This document shows positions 31,788-40,295 of a stretch of 40,605 bases of DNA, one piece after another. The notes below the pieces were generated by a model. That model ran no database searches. It saw only the letters and a program-made list of their open reading frames with translations, and was not told the origin of the DNA. This DNA is from Planctomycetota bacterium (GTDB lineage: Bacteria; Planctomycetota; Planctomycetia; Pirellulales; UBA1268), in the NCBI GenBank assembly GCA_029978905.1, contig JAPOIM010000005.1, positions 1 through 40,605 of the forward strand. The letters are read 5' to 3'. Position numbers and translations under genes: made by a program. How positions within the stretch are numbered: the first letter of the stretch is position 1; every line of letters starts with the position of its first letter.

Positions 31788-33636
31788 CGCGTCCAAGATG
31801 GCCGAGCGTCTTCGACGCCGGTGCATCCGCAGCCAACGCAGCCCAGTTCTGTTTCAGTTGCCGCTGCTGGTCTCCACACGCTTCTGATTGGGTTGCGGCG
31901 CGGTCGATATCTGCCAACAGCGGTGCCACGAGATTCGCGCCTCGCAGCGTCGACGCAAGCGACGCGATGTCGCGATTAAGTCGACGAGAGGCCCAGGCGA
32001 TCGCCGCCTGCCGCAGGAGCAGGCCCCAGAGCACGATCCAGATCACGGCCTCGGTGAGCAGCCCACCCCGCGACTCGCCAAGCCAAAGACGTCCGTGGAA
32101 GAAGTCCCATGCGGCTCTCGCGAACACCGCCGCGAGCACCGCATCGAAGAGCACTTCAAAGGCAAGGGGCAGCCAACGTGTCCCAATCCTCTCCCGGCAG
32201 TTCACCGCAATCTGTTTGATGCCACCAGCGAGCCAGCGCTGAGCGGTCTCGAGCGCTTTCGCCACACCCTCACCATCATCTCTCGCAGGCAGTCGTGCGG
32301 CGTAGATCAGAGGTGGCTGCAGCGAAGCTCGCCGCGCAAGCCCCACGAGGATGCTCCGCGACTGCTCCACCTCCGCATCATCGAGGCCAAGGGCCTCGTC
32401 CAAAGGTTCGTTCTGCACCGCTCCAAGGCTCGCTCCACTGGTGGCCAAAGAGGGCACCTGGCCGGCCAGCACCCGCCCGACGAGCCCGGAAAGTTGCCTG
32501 CGGTTTTTCGGAAGCCACGCGGCCACATTCGACACCACCTGCAAGAACCAGCCGAAGGCACCCGACTGCCACTGCTGCTCCAGTTCGTTCGCCACAAGGT
32601 GTCGCCAGCCCATCCGCGCCTGCCGTACCTGCTGGGTCAGACCGTCGGCCATCAGCGACTCGAGCCGCTGCGTCTCGCGGTGGAGGCCGCTGCGAAGCTC
32701 GGCCAAGGCGTGCTGCACCGGCCGCAGCTGGTCTCCGCCGCGTTCCAGAAACCAGCCGGCGAGTTCGAGGCCTCCGTTGCGGCGAATGCGGCCAGCCTCT
32801 CGGCAGGTGAGCTCTGCCTGAATCGCGTTTTGCAACTCCACAAACGACGGATCCAGTGGCGTGCCTTGGCTACTCGCGAGAAATGCCTCCAGCGCGTCGA
32901 CGCGGTAGATCACGGGCACCACGTACCCCTGACTCTCAAGATCACGCTTCCAGTCGTCACGGATGTCGGCGTCGCGAGACGCACGTGTCTGCACAAACAG
33001 CAACGGCCTCCCCGGAGCGAAGGTGGCCAGTTCGCTCGCCACCTGAAACGAGCGGTACTTCTGTGCCGTCGCGACCACCATCAACACATCACACTGCGGA
33101 AGAATCTGTTCGAGTCGATCGCGGTTCCCGATTTCGCTCGCCGCGTGTGTCCCGTGCTGGCCACCAGCCACCGCCTGCGTATCGGGATCCGGACAATCGA
33201 CCAGCACGATCTCCGCGACCGCAGCAGCATCGGTCCGCACCACCGTGGCACCGATCGCCTCCAGTGGAAACCAGTCGATCTCCGCTGTCTCCGACACCAC
33301 CACCACCGGACGCACCGTCGTCGGCCGAGCCACATCGCTGGCTTCGGTCACGTTCCGCCCCGCGAGGGCGTTGACGAGCGTGCTCTTGCCGGTCCCGGTG
33401 CCACCGAGCACACCCACGACCAGCGGGCGGCCGAGGTCCGCCACCGAGGCTGCAAGCCTGGGCTCTACGTCCTGCCACAGCCGGGAGACCGCATCACACG
33501 GCGGCCATCCCGGATACTGACCGCTCCATGCTGCAAGGTCGGCGACCAACTTCGCGAAGCGGTCGTCGCCGGCGGCAGAAGGATCGCGTGAGAGCGCGGG
33601 CTGCGACGCGCCGGGCTGCGGTGTGGCGTCGCTCAT
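31759..33636 (-). CDS. Dynamin-like GTPase with C-terminal membrane segments (second of a pair)
   Basis: 625 residues. G1/P-loop is GGTGTGKSTLVNAL (Lys84, Ser85), switch I Thr in RPTTVRP (about 105-111), G3 reads VDCPDPDT (Asp147) and the G4 position has TRASRD in place of NKxD. A helical middle (residues about 270-420) precedes two membrane segments near the C-terminus (LAFEVLFDAVLAAVFARAAW and AVIWIVLWGLLLRQAAIAWA). This is the layout of bacterial membrane-bound dynamin/YfjP-type GTPases that remodel membranes. Its ATG overlaps the stop of the companion GTPase gene (ATGA at 33633-33636). The 3' end converges on the ATPase cluster. Confidence 0.85.
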   Translation of the reverse strand: MSDATPQPGASQPALSRDPSAAGDDRFAKLVADLAAWSGQYPGWPPCDAVSRLWQDVEPRLAASVADLGRPLVVGVLGGTGTGKSTLVNALAGRNVTEASDVARPTTVRPVVVVSETAEIDWFPLEAIGATVVRTDAAAVAEIVLVDCPDPDTQAVAGGQHGTHAASEIGNRDRLEQILPQCDVLMVVATAQKYRSFQVASELATFAPGRPLLFVQTRASRDADIRDDWKRDLESQGYVVPVIYRVDALEAFLASSQGTPLDPSFVELQNAIQAELTCREAGRIRRNGGLELAGWFLERGGDQLRPVQHALAELRSGLHRETQRLESLMADGLTQQVRQARMGWRHLVANELEQQWQSGAFGWFLQVVSNVAAWLPKNRRQLSGLVGRVLAGQVPSLATSGASLGAVQNEPLDEALGLDDAEVEQSRSILVGLARRASLQPPLIYAARLPARDDGEGVAKALETAQRWLAGGIKQIAVNCRERIGTRWLPLAFEVLFDAVLAAVFARAAWDFFHGRLWLGESRGGLLTEAVIWIVLWGLLLRQAAIAWASRRLNRDIASLASTLRGANLVAPLLADIDRAATQSEACGDQQRQLKQNWAALAADAPASKTLGHLGREGDSHASRV

Positions 33637-35507
33637 ACGGTTCCCTCGTGGTTGAGGCCACTCGAGAGTTCTTCAATGAGCCGCCTCGCCTCGGCGATCT
33701 CCTGTCGCTGCCCGACGTCGGCCCGCGACTCGATGACGGCCAAGGCGTTGCCCATCACCACCTCGTGAATCGTGTTGGCGAGGAGGTCTCCGCGTTCGGC
33801 AGCCCATCCCGCAAAAAGCCGCTCCAGCAGTGGACGGATTCCTGCGGCGGTCGCCTCGAGGGCTGTCTCACCCGCGAGCGACGCTGCAGCGCCCACCACG
33901 AGATCGCCAAGATGGTGCACAAACACCGACAAGCCACCTGCGGCGGCTGCGGCCGGCGGCACGACAGCCGCGCCAGCGAGCCCAAGCCCCACCGTCACCG
34001 CGGGTCGCGCGACCGCCCCCACGTGCAGTGCGGTGAGAATCAGACGTACCGTGCCAGGGTTGTCTCGTTCAAAGCGGTCGAGCTCCTCCCGCACAAACTC
34101 GGAGTAGCCCCGCGAGACCAACGGCATCGCGGCGTGTCGCCGGGCGAGTTCGTCAAACCACCGCTGCCGGTCGCCATCCGTGAGCACCGGCCGGAGCACC
34201 TCTTCGAGCTGAGGCTGATCGCGGACCGCCATCTCCAAACGGTCCAGGAAGTCACCCAAGGCGGCTTTGAGCGCCGAGAGTTCTTCGTCCGCGTGATCAG
34301 CCTGTCGCTGCGCCTGATCGGCCATGAGGCCCAATCGTCTTCCTGCCCAGCTCAGGCCTTTGCCCGCCACGCGATACACACGGCTGACCGTCAGATCGAA
34401 ACCCGATCGCCTCGGCTCAAGCCAGGCCCACACCTCATTCCAGACCAACTCCCGCGGCGCCGGCGGAAGTTCGATCCGCACCGTCACCTCGCGCGACAGA
34501 AGGCCACAGGCGTCATGCCACGCCTCGGCGCTCCGCTCAATCCGCCTGAGCCACGCGGGCAAGCCCTCCGCCGGATCGACCACAACCTGCAGTGCCCCAA
34601 GCATCGCCTCCCGCTTCACCTCGCGGTAGTCGGTTGAGGCGAGCCGTGCCACGAGATCACTGCCGGTCAGAGGCACCGCCTCGATCGGGTCCGACGGCGA
34701 CTCGGCGAGGATCTCGCTGACGTCATAAAACTGCGGCTCACCTCGTTCGGCAGCGTCACGATCCCACGGCACCGCGTAGACCACATCCGGTCGCACACCG
34801 GTCCCTTCGACAAAGCCTGTAAGCCAGCCACCGAGCCGCGGCCGCTGCTGCGGCCACTCGATCATGTTGAAGACAACAATCACCGTCTTCCCTGCCCGGC
34901 CTGCATCCTGAAAAAAGTTGCGGACGGCGGCATCGTTGTATTTCTGTTGAGTGAGGACCGCGACAAGCAGGTCGGCGGTATTCCGCACCAGTTCTGCCCG
35001 GGCCCAGTTGTCGCAGAGCGTGCCATCGATGTCGGGCGTGTCGAGGAGCGCGAGCCAGGCTGGCTGCCGGCCGGTGCCTTCCGGACGCACAAACAGCACG
35101 TGCTCCTCTGAATCGGTGAGGGCGTCGTCATCGCTGGTCCAGGGCCGCACCTGAAAGCCTGGAAACAGGCGAGCGACATCGTCGCGTGCGACCAGTTCGG
35201 CCGACACACTGGCGACAGGATGCCGCGTGCGTGCCGCCTCAAGCACAGAACGGGAGAGGGGAGCCCCGGCCAACGCATTCGCGATCAGGCTCTTCCCGGT
35301 GTTGGTGCCGCCACAAACCGCCGTCACCATCACCGGCTCGCCGGCAACCTGTGGACGCAGCTTCTCAAACAACTGCCCACGCCAGCCGGCATCGGATGGT
35401 TCCTCCGCCCCCAGTCCCTCCACGGCACGGTCGAGCGACTCGACGGCGACGCAGAGCAGCGCGACGCGTTCGGCCCAAGCGGCGTAGGTGAGAGGCCTGT
35501 GATGCAT
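33633..35507 (-). CDS. Dynamin-like GTPase (first of a pair)
   Basis: 624 residues. The P-loop is GGTNTGKSLIANAL (Lys72, Ser73), G3 is LLDTPDIDG (Asp156), and the G4 region reads VVFNMIEW (around residue 203) instead of NKxD. A long helical part follows, with a Gly/Ala/Val-rich hydrophobic region near residues 520-560 (VTVGLGLAGAAVVPPAAAAAG) that could insert in a membrane. The ATG at 35507 is the first that makes sense; the frame is open upstream but that stretch is antisense to the MBL gene and lacks plausible composition. It is coupled to the second GTPase, and such paired dynamins can act as hetero-oligomers. Confidence 0.83.
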   Translation of the reverse strand: MHHRPLTYAAWAERVALLCVAVESLDRAVEGLGAEEPSDAGWRGQLFEKLRPQVAGEPVMVTAVCGGTNTGKSLIANALAGAPLSRSVLEAARTRHPVASVSAELVARDDVARLFPGFQVRPWTSDDDALTDSEEHVLFVRPEGTGRQPAWLALLDTPDIDGTLCDNWARAELVRNTADLLVAVLTQQKYNDAAVRNFFQDAGRAGKTVIVVFNMIEWPQQRPRLGGWLTGFVEGTGVRPDVVYAVPWDRDAAERGEPQFYDVSEILAESPSDPIEAVPLTGSDLVARLASTDYREVKREAMLGALQVVVDPAEGLPAWLRRIERSAEAWHDACGLLSREVTVRIELPPAPRELVWNEVWAWLEPRRSGFDLTVSRVYRVAGKGLSWAGRRLGLMADQAQRQADHADEELSALKAALGDFLDRLEMAVRDQPQLEEVLRPVLTDGDRQRWFDELARRHAAMPLVSRGYSEFVREELDRFERDNPGTVRLILTALHVGAVARPAVTVGLGLAGAAVVPPAAAAAGGLSVFVHHLGDLVVGAAASLAGETALEATAAGIRPLLERLFAGWAAERGDLLANTIHEVVMGNALAVIESRADVGQRQEIAEARRLIEELSSGLNHEGTV

Positions 35508-35669
35508 GGCAGAAAACCGTGTGGATGCACCCCGTTTGCTGTCACCCGGCACACCCCCTACACTCGCCGAAACGGGTGTGAGGAGACGCACCGCGGCTCC
35601 AGACGCAGATACTTTGGCAGAACTGCGTGGGAATTGCGCCCTGAACTCGGCCCGAGGAACCCAGTCTCG

Positions 35670-36455
35670 ATGTTCAACCGACGTCCCGTTTTTCCCGGTG
35701 TGATTGAAATGAACCACCAGGCGGGCTGGCGGATCGGCTGCAACGTGTACCTGGTGTACGACGACGAGGCGTGGGTGCTGATCGATATCGGCTTTTCTGA
35801 GTGTGTCGATGAGGTCATCGAGATGATTCGGCAACTCGATTTCCCGCTGGCCCAGTGCCAGGCACTGATTGCCACCCATGCCGACGTCGACCACATCCAA
35901 GGCCTCGCCCACGCGAAGTCGATCCTGAAGTGCCCCGTGCTCGCGCACCCCAAGGCCGTGGAGTCGCTGGAGAGCGGGGATCGCATCAAAACCTTTGCAG
36001 AGATCGCCGCGCAAGACATCCACCTCGACATGCCGCCGGTCAAAGTCGACCGCACGATCAGCGATGGCGACACCGTCGAGGTTGGCAGCCTCTCGCTTGA
36101 GGTCTGGCACACACCGGGCCACACCGACAGCCAGTTGGCGTTTCGTTGCGGATCGCTCCTGCTCTCAGGCGACAACATCTACCGCGATGGTTCGGTCGGG
36201 GCGATCGATGCCCATCATGGAAGCGACATCCCTGACTTCATTCATTCGCTGGAGCGAATCCGCGAGAGTGACGTGGAGTGGTTGCTCCCCAGCCACGGCC
36301 CGATTTTCCGCAAAGACAACGACCTGCTCAGCGATACGATCACACGCCTGCAGGGCTATCTCCACCTCGCTGACTTCGGCACCTGCGCCCCCGACTGGCC
36401 GCTCCTGCGGGAGTGGGATCAAGAGTTAGCCGAAGGCCGTCTGCCGTCAGACTGA
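35670..36455 (+). CDS. Metallo-beta-lactamase-fold hydrolase
   Basis: 261 residues, cytosolic. The metal-binding signature is H70-A-D72-V-D74-H75, so the second position of HxHxDH is Asp, as in some MBL subfamilies; further ligands are in HTPGHTDSQ, LLSGDNIY and the C-terminal PSHGP. The substrate is unknown; glyoxalase II-like thioesterases, persulfide dioxygenases and others share the fold. GAGGAA at 35655-35660 lies nine bases before the ATG at 35670. It is divergent from the GTPase pair with a 162-base gap that holds no gene. Confidence 0.88.
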   Translation: MFNRRPVFPGVIEMNHQAGWRIGCNVYLVYDDEAWVLIDIGFSECVDEVIEMIRQLDFPLAQCQALIATHADVDHIQGLAHAKSILKCPVLAHPKAVESLESGDRIKTFAEIAAQDIHLDMPPVKVDRTISDGDTVEVGSLSLEVWHTPGHTDSQLAFRCGSLLLSGDNIYRDGSVGAIDAHHGSDIPDFIHSLERIRESDVEWLLPSHGPIFRKDNDLLSDTITRLQGYLHLADFGTCAPDWPLLREWDQELAEGRLPSD

Positions 36456-36481
36456 GCCGCCTCCGACCGAAGCACCCCCTG

Positions 36482-36512
36482 CCGGTTTTTCCGAGGATGC
36501 GGAAAAGACCGT
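36482..36512 (+). terminator. Weak hairpin after the MBL-fold gene
   Basis: CCGGTTTTTCCG and CGGAAAAGACCG form an imperfect stem around AGGATG, about 27 bases after the stop at 36455. No T run follows. The rest of 36513-36606 carries a TTGACG (36525-36530) and a GGTCGAGGACC hairpin, possibly the promoter and leader of the next gene. Confidence 0.35.
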
Positions 36513-36606
36513 CAAGACCGGTCCTGCCGATTGACGATGCTCTCTCGGGCGGGAGCGGTTTCGACATCGGTCGAGGACCGTCGCCATAAGACAGGGGGGA
36601 AATTCG

Positions 36607-36948
36607 ATGACCATCCGGAAACTCGTTGCGGCGTCTGCGCTGCTCGTGGGTGCACTTGCGTGGAGCGGCCAGTCCGCAGAAGCCCAGGGTCTGGGCGGCA
36701 CTCAGGCCTATGGCAAGCAGTGGGCCAACTCGTATTCCAGCCACGACTGGAATCGCTTCTACCACTATCCGTACGTCTTCTATCCGCAGAACTACTACAC
36801 CGACGAGTACCTGCGGTCTGCTGACGACCTCTACCACCGCTATCCGCAGGAGATGCGGGTGCCGGTCTACAACCGCAGCTGGCAAAACTACTTCCCGAAG
36901 ACGCGGAAGTACCATCACGGCCACCACTTCATCCTCGACCAGTTTTAA
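36607..36948 (+). CDS. Small secreted Tyr/His-rich protein
   Basis: 113 residues with a standard signal peptide (MTIRKLVAASALLVGALAWSG, cleavage near AEAQ). The mature part is rich in Tyr, His, Trp and Asn: NSYSSHDWNRFYHYPYVFYP, NYYTDEYLRS, YHRYPQEMRVPVYNRSW, KYHHGHHF. Proteins of this style are common in planctomycetes, with no known function; I cannot name a domain. An AGGGGGGA stretch before the ATG is the ribosome-binding site. It stands alone, followed by a hairpin at 36994. Confidence 0.78.
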   Translation: MTIRKLVAASALLVGALAWSGQSAEAQGLGGTQAYGKQWANSYSSHDWNRFYHYPYVFYPQNYYTDEYLRSADDLYHRYPQEMRVPVYNRSWQNYFPKTRKYHHGHHFILDQF

Positions 36949-36993
36949 CTGTCGGGGACAGCGTCTCGTGACCTTCTCGCAGTGAGGGTGACG

Positions 36994-37019
36994 CACGCCT
37001 GCCACTGGTGGCAGGCGTG
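36994..37019. terminator. Hairpin between convergent genes
   Basis: Perfect 12-bp arms CACGCCTGCCAC (36994-37005) and GTGGCAGGCGTG (37008-37019) with a two-base TG centre, in practice a slightly larger loop. No T run on either side. It lies between the Tyr/His-rich gene and the M20 peptidase gene. Confidence 0.55.
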
Positions 37020-37032
37020 AAGCGAGCACGCG

Positions 37033-38253
37033 TCACGAAGGCGACGGCGGCTCGGTCACGGTGGCCATGAGAATGGCCACCGCGGTCGCGAGTTCATCGA
37101 GGGCGATCCACTCATCGACGGTGTGGGCCTGGGCGATGCTCCCAGGCCCGAACACCACGCTGGGAACGCCTGCGGCCGCATAGATACTGGCGTTGGTACC
37201 ATACCGCGCCGCCAGCGTGGTCGACTGATGGTCGCAGCGGCTGGCGGCTTGCCGCAGCATGGCCGCGGTCTTGCCGTCGGCTTCTTGCGGCAGGCCGTCA
37301 CTGGAAAGGAAGGGCGGCTCGTGCGTCACCAGGCGTTCGGCCTCCGCTCCCAGCACGCCGGCAATCCGGTCGATCACTTCGTGCCGAGCGTCCTCTGCGA
37401 GTTCACCCGGCAGCAGTCGGCGATCGATTTCCATCACCACGGCGTCGGGCACGAGGTTCACCCCGAGGCCGCCGTGAATGGTGCCGATGCTCAGAGTCGG
37501 CGGCCCGCAGGGATGGTCTGGTGCGCGAGTGCTCAGTTCGGCGGCCAACTCCTCGATGGCGAGCACGGCGCGGGCAGCCACATAGATTGCGTTGTGCCCC
37601 TGCTCTGGGAACGCGCTGTGGCAGGCTCGCCCATGTGCGGTGATCCGCCACCGGACCGCACCTTTGTGGGTGGCCACGATGTCGAGGCCCGTTGGCTCGG
37701 CGACCACTGCCGCCGACGGACGCCCTCCGAGAAGTTCGGCCGCCGGCCGATCACCAGACGCGCTGTCTTCGATCGGCACATCCCACAGGCGGGCGATGGC
37801 CTTTGCCCCGGAAAAGCCAAACTCCTCATTGACGCTCGCCGCAAACACCACGCGGAAGGCCCGCCGCGGCTCCCGCTGCAGTTGTTCCATCGCAGCCAGC
37901 ATCGCGGCCATGCCCCCCTTCACGTCGCAGGCCCCGCGACCGTAGAGCCGCCCGTCGCGAATCACCGGGGTGAACGGGGCGATCGTCATCCCGTCGACCG
38001 GCACCGTGTCTTGGTGGGCATCCCAGAGGATCGTTGGACTCCCCGGTTCGGTGGCTTCGAGCACGGCGACGACGTTGTCGCGGCCTGGCGCCACGTTTTG
38101 ACGGGCCCAGGGCAGCCCCGCGGCTGAAAACCGCTGCACGAGGTACTCACTGACCCGACCTTCGAGGTATTCCGGCCCCGAAACCGTGCGTCCCATGGGA
38201 TTCACGCTCGGCCTCCGCACGAGATCGGCAAGGATGGCAACGTGGTCAGTCAT
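37033..38253 (-). CDS. M20-family metallopeptidase (ArgE/DapE-like)
   Basis: 406 residues of the M20/ArgE-DapE-CPG2 family of zinc amidohydrolases. Metal ligands and catalytic residues are visible: DAHQD (His80, Asp82), the bridging Asp110 in GRGACDVKGG, the general base Glu143 with Glu144 in NEEFG, AEPT near residue 187 and the C-terminal H of QAHTVDEW. A dimerisation domain lies in between (HGRACHSAFPEQGHNA). The exact substrate (acetylornithine, succinyl-diaminopimelate or another N-acyl compound) cannot be told from sequence. AGAGGAAGA precedes the ATG at 38253. It is divergent from the nuo operon over a 234-base gap. Confidence 0.92.
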   Translation of the reverse strand: MTDHVAILADLVRRPSVNPMGRTVSGPEYLEGRVSEYLVQRFSAAGLPWARQNVAPGRDNVVAVLEATEPGSPTILWDAHQDTVPVDGMTIAPFTPVIRDGRLYGRGACDVKGGMAAMLAAMEQLQREPRRAFRVVFAASVNEEFGFSGAKAIARLWDVPIEDSASGDRPAAELLGGRPSAAVVAEPTGLDIVATHKGAVRWRITAHGRACHSAFPEQGHNAIYVAARAVLAIEELAAELSTRAPDHPCGPPTLSIGTIHGGLGVNLVPDAVVMEIDRRLLPGELAEDARHEVIDRIAGVLGAEAERLVTHEPPFLSSDGLPQEADGKTAAMLRQAASRCDHQSTTLAARYGTNASIYAAAGVPSVVFGPGSIAQAHTVDEWIALDELATAVAILMATVTEPPSPS

Positions 38254-38487
38254 CAAAAAGTCTTCCTCTGAGAGGCTCGTCAAACCGTCGGTGGCACGCT
38301 CAGGTTGTACACGGGGCAGCCGATCTCGGCTTCCATCTCGCCCCCCGGGCTTCCGCACGGTATAACCTGAGGAGACTTTGTGACTTTTTTCACGAAGTCG
38401 GCTGGCGCAGCGGTTTTTTGCAGAACACGCCGTTTGGAGGGCCCTCCGAACGTGTGCCGGCTGGTCCGTTATTGCTCGGAGCTCATG
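38254..38487. promoter_or_regulatory. Divergent upstream region of the M20 and nuo genes
   Basis: A 234-base gap that should hold promoters for both directions. On the + strand TATAAC near 38361 is the best -10-like sequence, without a convincing -35. No gene or repeat is seen. Confidence 0.3.
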
Positions 38488-38883
38488 ATGAATCCGATTC
38501 TGCCTGTGATCCTCTTCGTGGCCATCGCCGCCGCTGTTTCGGTGGGGCTGGTCGTGGCGGCACAGCTGGTCGGCCCGAAGCGGTCCACGCCTGTGAAGGC
38601 CATGCCCTACGAGAGCGGCATGGACCCGATCCACGACACACGCAGGCGGTTCGACGTGCGGTTCCATCTGGTGGCGATCACCTTCTTGGTGTTCGACGTG
38701 GAGCTCCTCTTCCTCTACCCGTGGGCAGTCGCGAGTCGTTCACCGGCGGGAATTGACGCCGCGGTTGCCGAAGGCAGTGTTGGGGGCCGGGGAATCGTCT
38801 TTGCCGGAGCGATGCTCTTCCTTGCCTTGGTGGTGGCCGGCTTTGCCTACGACTGGAAAAAGGGAGTCTTCCGATGGCGGTAA
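38488..38883 (+). CDS. nuoA: NADH-quinone oxidoreductase subunit A
   Basis: Membrane subunit of complex I, 131 residues with three helices: [42 protein letters not shown] and [22 protein letters not shown]. The family signature [31 protein letters not shown] is complete apart from small changes. GGAG at 38478-38481 fits the ATG at 38488 better than the adjacent ATG at 38485. First gene of a nuo operon; it overlaps nuoB by ten bases. Confidence 0.96.
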   Translation: MNPILPVILFVAIAAAVSVGLVVAAQLVGPKRSTPVKAMPYESGMDPIHDTRRRFDVRFHLVAITFLVFDVELLFLYPWAVASRSPAGIDAAVAEGSVGGRGIVFAGAMLFLALVVAGFAYDWKKGVFRWR

Positions 38884-39548
38884 CATCGCCTCAGCCATTC
38901 ACGGCCTTGCCGAAGGCAAAATCCCAGCTCGACGCCCGTCTCGAACTTCCTGAGAACGTGGTGGTCAGCCGGCTTGATGAGTTGGCCAGCTGGTGCCGCA
39001 AGAACAGCCTCTGGCCGATGCCGTTCGCCACGGCCTGCTGCGGCATCGAGCTGATGGCAACCGGAGCTGCCAAGCACGACCTCGCTCGCTTTGGCGCCGA
39101 AGTGTTTCGCTTCAGCCCGCGGCAATGCGACCTGATGATTGTGGCTGGCCGTGTGGTGATGAAGATGCTGCCGGTCTTGCAGCGAATCTGGCTGCAGATG
39201 AGCGAGCCGAAGTGGTGCATCTCGATGGGAGCCTGTGCCAGCACCGGCGGCGTGTTCGACACCTACGCCGTCGTGCAGGGCATTGACCGCTTCATCCCGG
39301 TCGACATGTATGTGCCGGGGTGCCCTCCTCGGCCGGAGCAGTTGATCCAGGCGATCATCGACCTCCAAGACAAGATTCAGGCCGAAGGCACGATCACCGG
39401 TCGTGAGTTCGACACGGCTGCCCGGCAGCTTCGGAAGCGTGCCCTCACCGAGTCGGGCGACCTGCTCACCCTGGATGCCTCACGAAACCCCGTTGTCCAG
39501 CGCCAGCTGGCCGCCCAGCGGACCAGTCCCTCCACCCCGGTTCGTTGA
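38874..39548 (+). CDS. nuoB: NADH-quinone oxidoreductase subunit B
   Basis: Peripheral-arm subunit of complex I that carries the terminal [4Fe-4S] cluster N2. 224 residues; the ligands are Cys55 and Cys56 ([11 protein letters not shown]), Cys121 ([10 protein letters not shown]) and Cys150 (VPGCPPRPE), with the unusual tandem Cys pair typical of N2. The C-terminal 45 residues after KIQAEG extend beyond many homologues. The start overlaps nuoA by ten bases. Confidence 0.97.
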   Translation: MAVTSPQPFTALPKAKSQLDARLELPENVVVSRLDELASWCRKNSLWPMPFATACCGIELMATGAAKHDLARFGAEVFRFSPRQCDLMIVAGRVVMKMLPVLQRIWLQMSEPKWCISMGACASTGGVFDTYAVVQGIDRFIPVDMYVPGCPPRPEQLIQAIIDLQDKIQAEGTITGREFDTAARQLRKRALTESGDLLTLDASRNPVVQRQLAAQRTSPSTPVR

Positions 39549-39639
39549 TTCTTCAGGATCACCCGCCGCATACTCCGCCGCAGCCACCTCCTGATTCCCC
39601 ACGCGTCATTCACTTTCCCGCATCCCCTCGCCCAGAAGC

Positions 39640-40176
39640 ATGTCCGCCGAGCCAGATACCTCGATCGATTCACCGCTCGCCGATGGCTCTGACCTCGGCT
39701 TCCAGGCCCTGGCGGCCGCGATGCCAGGGCTGGAAACGTCGCTCTTCCGTGGCCAACGCCGGGTGGTTGTCCCGTCGGCATCGCTGACGGATGCAATGAA
39801 ACGGCTGAAGGAAAGCGGTTTTGACCTTCTCGTCGATGTCACCTGTGTCGACTACCTCGAGTACCGGGGGGCCACGAGCCGCTACGGCCTGGTCTACCTC
39901 CTCGCCAACACCCGCACCAACGAGCGGCTGACGGTACGGTGCTTCGCCGACGACCCCGAACCGACCGTGCCGAGCATGGTGCCGCTGTGGCCCGCGGCCA
40001 ACTGGCTGGAGCGGGAAGTCTGGGACATGTTTGGGATTCAGTTTGCAGGCCATCCCGACCTTCGCCGTCTGATGATGCCCGAAGAGTTCATCGCCCACCC
40101 GCTCCGCAAGGACTATCCGCTCCAGGGGAAGGGTGAACGTCACAACTTCCCCGTCATCTCCCGGGAACAGAGTTGA
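39640..40176 (+). CDS. nuoC: NADH-quinone oxidoreductase subunit C
   Basis: Peripheral-arm subunit of complex I, 178 residues, near the usual size for a stand-alone NuoC, so nuoC and nuoD are separate here, unlike the NuoCD fusion of Escherichia coli. The family signature ANWLEREVWDMFGIQFAGHPDLRRLMMPE and the ending HPLRKDYPLQGKGE are present. The gap from nuoB is 91 bases and shows no other gene. Confidence 0.96.
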   Translation: MSAEPDTSIDSPLADGSDLGFQALAAAMPGLETSLFRGQRRVVVPSASLTDAMKRLKESGFDLLVDVTCVDYLEYRGATSRYGLVYLLANTRTNERLTVRCFADDPEPTVPSMVPLWPAANWLEREVWDMFGIQFAGHPDLRRLMMPEEFIAHPLRKDYPLQGKGERHNFPVISREQS

Positions 40177-40295
40177 TGCCGAGAGGAGCAACGTGCTGAC
40201 TGGAAGTTCCAGTCACGATTGTTCCTGTCGCCACCACCGTCACGACACACCGCCAGCGACGCTGGCTTCCCTTCACTCCGACCCACCTCGAAACC

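Noticed and set aside
31888-33591. 567-codon open frame antisense to the second GTPase
   Set aside because: The opposite strand has a proper P-loop and membrane helices; this is a shadow.
35508-36122. 205-codon upstream extension of the first GTPase
   Set aside because: It is fully antisense to the MBL-fold gene and lacks plausible composition; the ATG at 35507 gives a normal GTPase length.
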